Shown here: positions 7,103-9,631 of the stretch, piece by piece
How positions within the stretch are numbered: position 1 is the stretch's first letter
Layout: the number at the start of each line of letters is the position of its first letter
Source: a bacterium UBA7470
GTDB lineage: Bacteria > Pseudomonadota > Gammaproteobacteria > Burkholderiales > Burkholderiaceae_C
Assembly (NCBI GenBank): GCA_002479815.1
Contig: DLPA01000114.1
Location: 2,600 to 12,230 of the forward strand
Reading direction: 5' to 3'
DNA: 9,631 bases
Program-made: the position numbers and the translations under genes
Notes under the pieces: model-generated
Database searches by the model: none
Seen by the model: the letters and a program-made list of their open reading frames with translations, nothing else
What the model was told of the DNA's origin: nothing

Positions 7103-9001
7103 ATGAACACATGCCTACGGTTGTTTGCCCACCCCGCCATACGTTGGGGGTTGGGTTTGATCTTGGCTGTGGTTTTACCGATAGGGGCCTTGTTGTCATG
7201 GGGAGCGTGGACGGGGCCACAGCAAGGCACAATCATCACGGTGACACAAGCACGCTTGTCTTTCAGCCGGGCGCTCAACGTGAGCACAGGATACACGCCC
7301 ACAGAGACACAGGTCGTTGCACTGCCACATGTATGGACACTGGAACAACATCAGATGGGTACATGGGCACACTACGACGTGGATGTTCCGTCAAACTGCG
7401 ACGGCGTTTGGGCGATTGCTGTGCCCAACCATATGCCTGATCTGCGGCTCATCAGTGCAACCCACGAGTTAGAACAAATGTCTTTAACTGGGCGCTGGAA
7501 CCAAGTCGTTTTGGCCGATTTACCCCTTTGCGAAAAAAACAACGCCCCTTCGACCGTGCGCATCTCAGTGGCCGAACGCTTTGCATGGCAAGGAGGCGTG
7601 GGTCAGATTTGGATTGGCCCCAAAGCCGCAGTGACGCAGCGGGCATGGGTTGTCAGCAGCGTGCGTGCCGTTGCCAATCACTTGGTCGTTGGTGTCTTGA
7701 TGTCGTTTGCGATTTTGGGTTTTTTTGGCTGGATATTGCGCCCTAGCCCACTGTTGGCTTGGGTGTTTGCTGCCGGATTGCTGGCGGCTATTCGTCAAGG
7801 CTTGTTCACTGTATTTGGCACATGGGCAGGCGATGACATGATTTTGGCGCTGATGATTTTGAGCACTCAGGGTTCTATTTGTGCAGCGTGCATGGTGATT
7901 TTGACCCTGGCCCAACAACGCTGGCAAGACCTTGCTGTTTGGATCGTGCTGGGTACACTTGTGCTGGCTTGCGTTCTTTATGTGCCGTGGGGTAGCGTGG
8001 GTGAGCGGCGCTGGCTTGGGAATGGTGTGGTGACACCTGTACTGGGATTGACCCTTGCACGCAGTATTCGCCCGATTTGGCAACGAAGAGATTGGCTGCT
8101 CATGGCCTTATTGCTCACAATGAGCGTGCAGTGGTTGATGTTCAGCCGCTCTTTATTTCCCAACGGGAATCGTTTGCCGTTTGAATTGATGAACAACGCC
8201 TCCTTGCTCTCACCCGCAATAGCGGTGGTCATTGGCTTGGCAATGGCGCACCGCCTGCACAAGGCGTTTTTGCGCTACGAAACGCTCACCCACGCACTCC
8301 AGGTCGAAGTGCATCGCTACAAAATCGAGGTGGACGAACGCAGCCAGCGGGAACAAGCGTTGGCGGTGAGGGCTGCAGGAGAAGCCGAACGCACCCGCTG
8401 GATGCAGGAAATCCACGACGGTTTAGGTTCACACCTGATAGGCACGCGGTTTTTGTCCGACAAACTACCCCTTCAACCTGGCCTTGCAGAAGTCAAAGCC
8501 AGTGTCGATGAAGCCATCGAGCAACTGCGTATGTTGGTGGAGTCTCTCAGCCCCGTACCGGCCAGTGTGCCTAGCCTTTTGGGGACACTGCGCTATCGTG
8601 TCACCCCCAAGCTAGAAGCCGCAGGCTTGCGCATCGCTTGGGATGTGGATTTGAGCACAGACACAGACGAGTTGTCGCCCGTCGTCGCCTTGAATGTGCA
8701 ACGCATTGTTCAAGAAGCGCTGACCAATGTGTTGAAACATGCGAAGGCTACAGAGCTGCGGGTGCTCATTCGCCCCGCAGAAGGCGGCACGCTTGTCCAG
8801 CTTGAAGACAACGGCATTGGCTTTGATCCTTTGCACGTCAACCGAGGTCAGGGTTTAGCCAATATGCTGCGGCGTGCTGCCCAATGTTCCGCCTCCCTGA
8901 CATGGACACAATTGGCACAAGGTACCCAAATCAACCTCATCATCAAAAAAACTACCAGCACCGCATCCACCGATGCAAGGTCGCGGATGACGGCAAAGTA
9001 G
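7103..9001 (+). CDS. Membrane sensor histidine kinase, 7TMR-DISM-like sensor with HisKA_3 and HATPase_c
   Basis: A 632-residue inner-membrane sensor kinase, presumably the partner of the preceding response regulator. Residues ~15-36 form a membrane anchor. About 155 periplasmic residues follow, beta-rich by appearance. Seven hydrophobic segments then run from ~192 to ~385, an arrangement like the 7TMR-DISM receptors. A charged, probably coiled-coil stretch (~395-435) leads to the HisKA_3 box with His438 in EIHDGLGSHL. The ATPase domain has the N box around Asn542 (QEALTNVLKHA), G1 at 569-574 (DNGIGF) and G2 at 582-587 (GQGLAN), so the catalytic parts look intact. There is no receiver domain. 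The gene starts 12 bases after the response regulator stop and lacks a clear ribosome binding site, suggesting translational coupling. Known DISM extracellular domains are thought to bind carbohydrates or other small ligands; the ligand here is unknown. Confidence 0.92.
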   Translation: MNTCLRLFAHPAIRWGLGLILAVVLPIGALLSWGAWTGPQQGTIITVTQARLSFSRALNVSTGYTPTETQVVALPHVWTLEQHQMGTWAHYDVDVPSNCDGVWAIAVPNHMPDLRLISATHELEQMSLTGRWNQVVLADLPLCEKNNAPSTVRISVAERFAWQGGVGQIWIGPKAAVTQRAWVVSSVRAVANHLVVGVLMSFAILGFFGWILRPSPLLAWVFAAGLLAAIRQGLFTVFGTWAGDDMILALMILSTQGSICAACMVILTLAQQRWQDLAVWIVLGTLVLACVLYVPWGSVGERRWLGNGVVTPVLGLTLARSIRPIWQRRDWLLMALLLTMSVQWLMFSRSLFPNGNRLPFELMNNASLLSPAIAVVIGLAMAHRLHKAFLRYETLTHALQVEVHRYKIEVDERSQREQALAVRAAGEAERTRWMQEIHDGLGSHLIGTRFLSDKLPLQPGLAEVKASVDEAIEQLRMLVESLSPVPASVPSLLGTLRYRVTPKLEAAGLRIAWDVDLSTDTDELSPVVALNVQRIVQEALTNVLKHAKATELRVLIRPAEGGTLVQLEDNGIGFDPLHVNRGQGLANMLRRAAQCSASLTWTQLAQGTQINLIIKKTTSTASTDARSRMTAK

Positions 9002-9098
9002 TCAGAACCCCCTGTCCTCGCTCGACTCATATACAAGTAGCGGTCTGCGTTTGGGGTGGGCCGTTGACAATGGGGTTTTGCTGTTTGGAGTAAGCGTG
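9002..9098. other. Short intergenic gap between kinase and VTT protein
   Basis: These 97 bases show no convincing terminator hairpin. A perfect TTGACA (9064-9069) is present but no good -10 box stands at the right distance, so a promoter for the downstream gene is possible but not demonstrated. Confidence 0.4.
9087..9090 (+). promoter_or_regulatory. Ribosome binding site of the VTT-family gene
   Basis: GGAG stands eight bases before the ATG at 9099 and five before an in-frame GTG at 9096. Either start is possible; the ATG is preferred. Confidence 0.7.
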
Positions 9099-9631
9099 AT
9101 GCGGTATGTGAAGCTGGGTGTGGCCTTGGGGCTGGTGGCGGCGGTGGTGGGCTTTGTGGCCTTAGGAGGCACGCAGTGGCTCAGTTTGGCGCGTGTGCAG
9201 GCGCAAGTGGGCCAGTGGCAAGCCTTGCGTGATGCCCAGCCGCTGCTGGCGAGTGCGCTGTATGTGGGGCTGTATGTGCTGGTGACGGCCTTGTCCTTGC
9301 CTGGTGCTGCCGTGTTGACCTTGGTCGGTGGGGCGCTGTTTGGTTTGCTGTGGGGCTTGGTGCTGGTGTCGTTTGCCTCGACGGTGGGGGCGACATTGGC
9401 GTTTTTGGCGGCCCGCTTTGTGCTGCGCGACTGGGTGCAGGCGCGGTTTGGGCGCAAGCTCCAAGCCATGCAGGTGACGCAGGCCGAGCATCTGGGGCTG
9501 TCTCTGTTCACGCTGCGGCTGGTGCCAGCGGTTCCGTTTTTCTTGCTCAATCTGCTCATGGGGCTGTTGCCGATACGGACGTGGACGTACATCTGGGTCA
9601 GTCAGCTTGGGATGTTGCCCGGGACGGTGGT
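9099..9631 (+). CDS. TVP38/TMEM64 (VTT, SNARE-associated, DedA-like) membrane protein, 3' end beyond window
   Basis: The first 177 residues of an integral inner-membrane protein are visible. A first hydrophobic segment (~5-24) is followed by a short polar stretch. The VTT core then begins: TALSLPGAAVLTLVGGALFG, a second hydrophobic run ending STVGATLAFLAARFVLRDWV, and RLVPAVPFFLLNLLMGLLPI with VSQLGMLPGTVV at the edge. The Gly-rich LVGGALFG and the Arg-x-x-Pro motif in RLVPAVPF are the hallmark positions of the family. The function of bacterial members is not settled; relatives act in lipid scrambling or membrane homeostasis. In many proteobacteria such a domain is fused to a mercuric-reductase-like FAD oxidoreductase, and the sequence resembles those fusions, but the part that would show this lies outside the window. 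Codons are strongly biased to GTG, CTG and GCG, more than in the kinase gene. Confidence 0.9.
   Translation, partial: MRYVKLGVALGLVAAVVGFVALGGTQWLSLARVQAQVGQWQALRDAQPLLASALYVGLYVLVTALSLPGAAVLTLVGGALFGLLWGLVLVSFASTVGATLAFLAARFVLRDWVQARFGRKLQAMQVTQAEHLGLSLFTLRLVPAVPFFLLNLLMGLLPIRTWTYIWVSQLGMLPGTV

Noticed and set aside
9006..9077. AACCCC and GGGGTT as a terminator hairpin after the kinase
   Set aside because: The arms are six bases with about a 60-base loop and no U-run, so this is not a credible terminator.
9064..9098. Promoter starting with TTGACA upstream of the VTT gene
   Set aside because: The -35 match is perfect, but 16-18 bases downstream there is only GGAGTA/TAAGCG, which overlaps the ribosome binding site; not enough to call a promoter.
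9002..9592. Minus-strand 196-residue frame opposite the VTT gene
   Set aside because: It is rich in Thr, Ala, Pro and Lys from codon mirroring, lacks domains, and lies opposite a convincing membrane protein with a good ribosome binding site.

Overview
The window looks like a Gram-negative proteobacterial chromosome segment, most likely a betaproteobacterium (Burkholderiales-like). This rests on the moderately G+C-rich codon use, the style of the two-component system and the VTT-family membrane protein; it is an impression, not a computed assignment. No RNA genes, insertion sequences, CRISPR arrays or phage genes were seen.

Region 1 (about 1-6142, minus strand) is one uninterrupted reading frame of about 2047 codons. 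It begins at an ATG at 6142 and runs off the left edge without a stop. It encodes the N-terminal part of a giant, probably secreted or surface-attached repeat protein. The order is: no signal peptide, a DUF4347 domain (aa ~22-170), a block of RTX-type glycine/aspartate calcium-binding repeats (aa ~198-370), cadherin-like modules, and then a long chain of bacterial Ig-like modules of about 95-130 residues each to the window edge. The expected C-terminal part, where a type I secretion signal would lie, is outside the window.

Region 2 (6143-6349) is a divergent intergenic region of about 207 bp. It is dense in repeats: a 20-bp direct repeat (16/20 identical) whose copies are exactly 100 bp apart, two tandem 11-bp TGTGGAG units plus an inverted third copy, two TATGTGA copies, and a perfect 12-bp palindrome. 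It looks like a control region shared by the giant gene and the regulatory genes.

Region 3 (6350-9001, plus strand) is a two-gene operon: a NarL/FixJ-type response regulator followed, after 12 bp, by a hybrid-free sensor histidine kinase. The kinase has an N-terminal membrane anchor, a periplasmic domain, seven further membrane segments (7TMR-DISM-like), a coiled coil, HisKA_3 and HATPase_c. The divergent arrangement suggests, but does not prove, that this system controls the giant surface protein.

Region 4 (9099 to right edge, plus strand) is the 5' part of a TVP38/TMEM64 (VTT/SNARE-associated, DedA-like) membrane protein with a clear ribosome binding site. It is probably unrelated in function to the rest.
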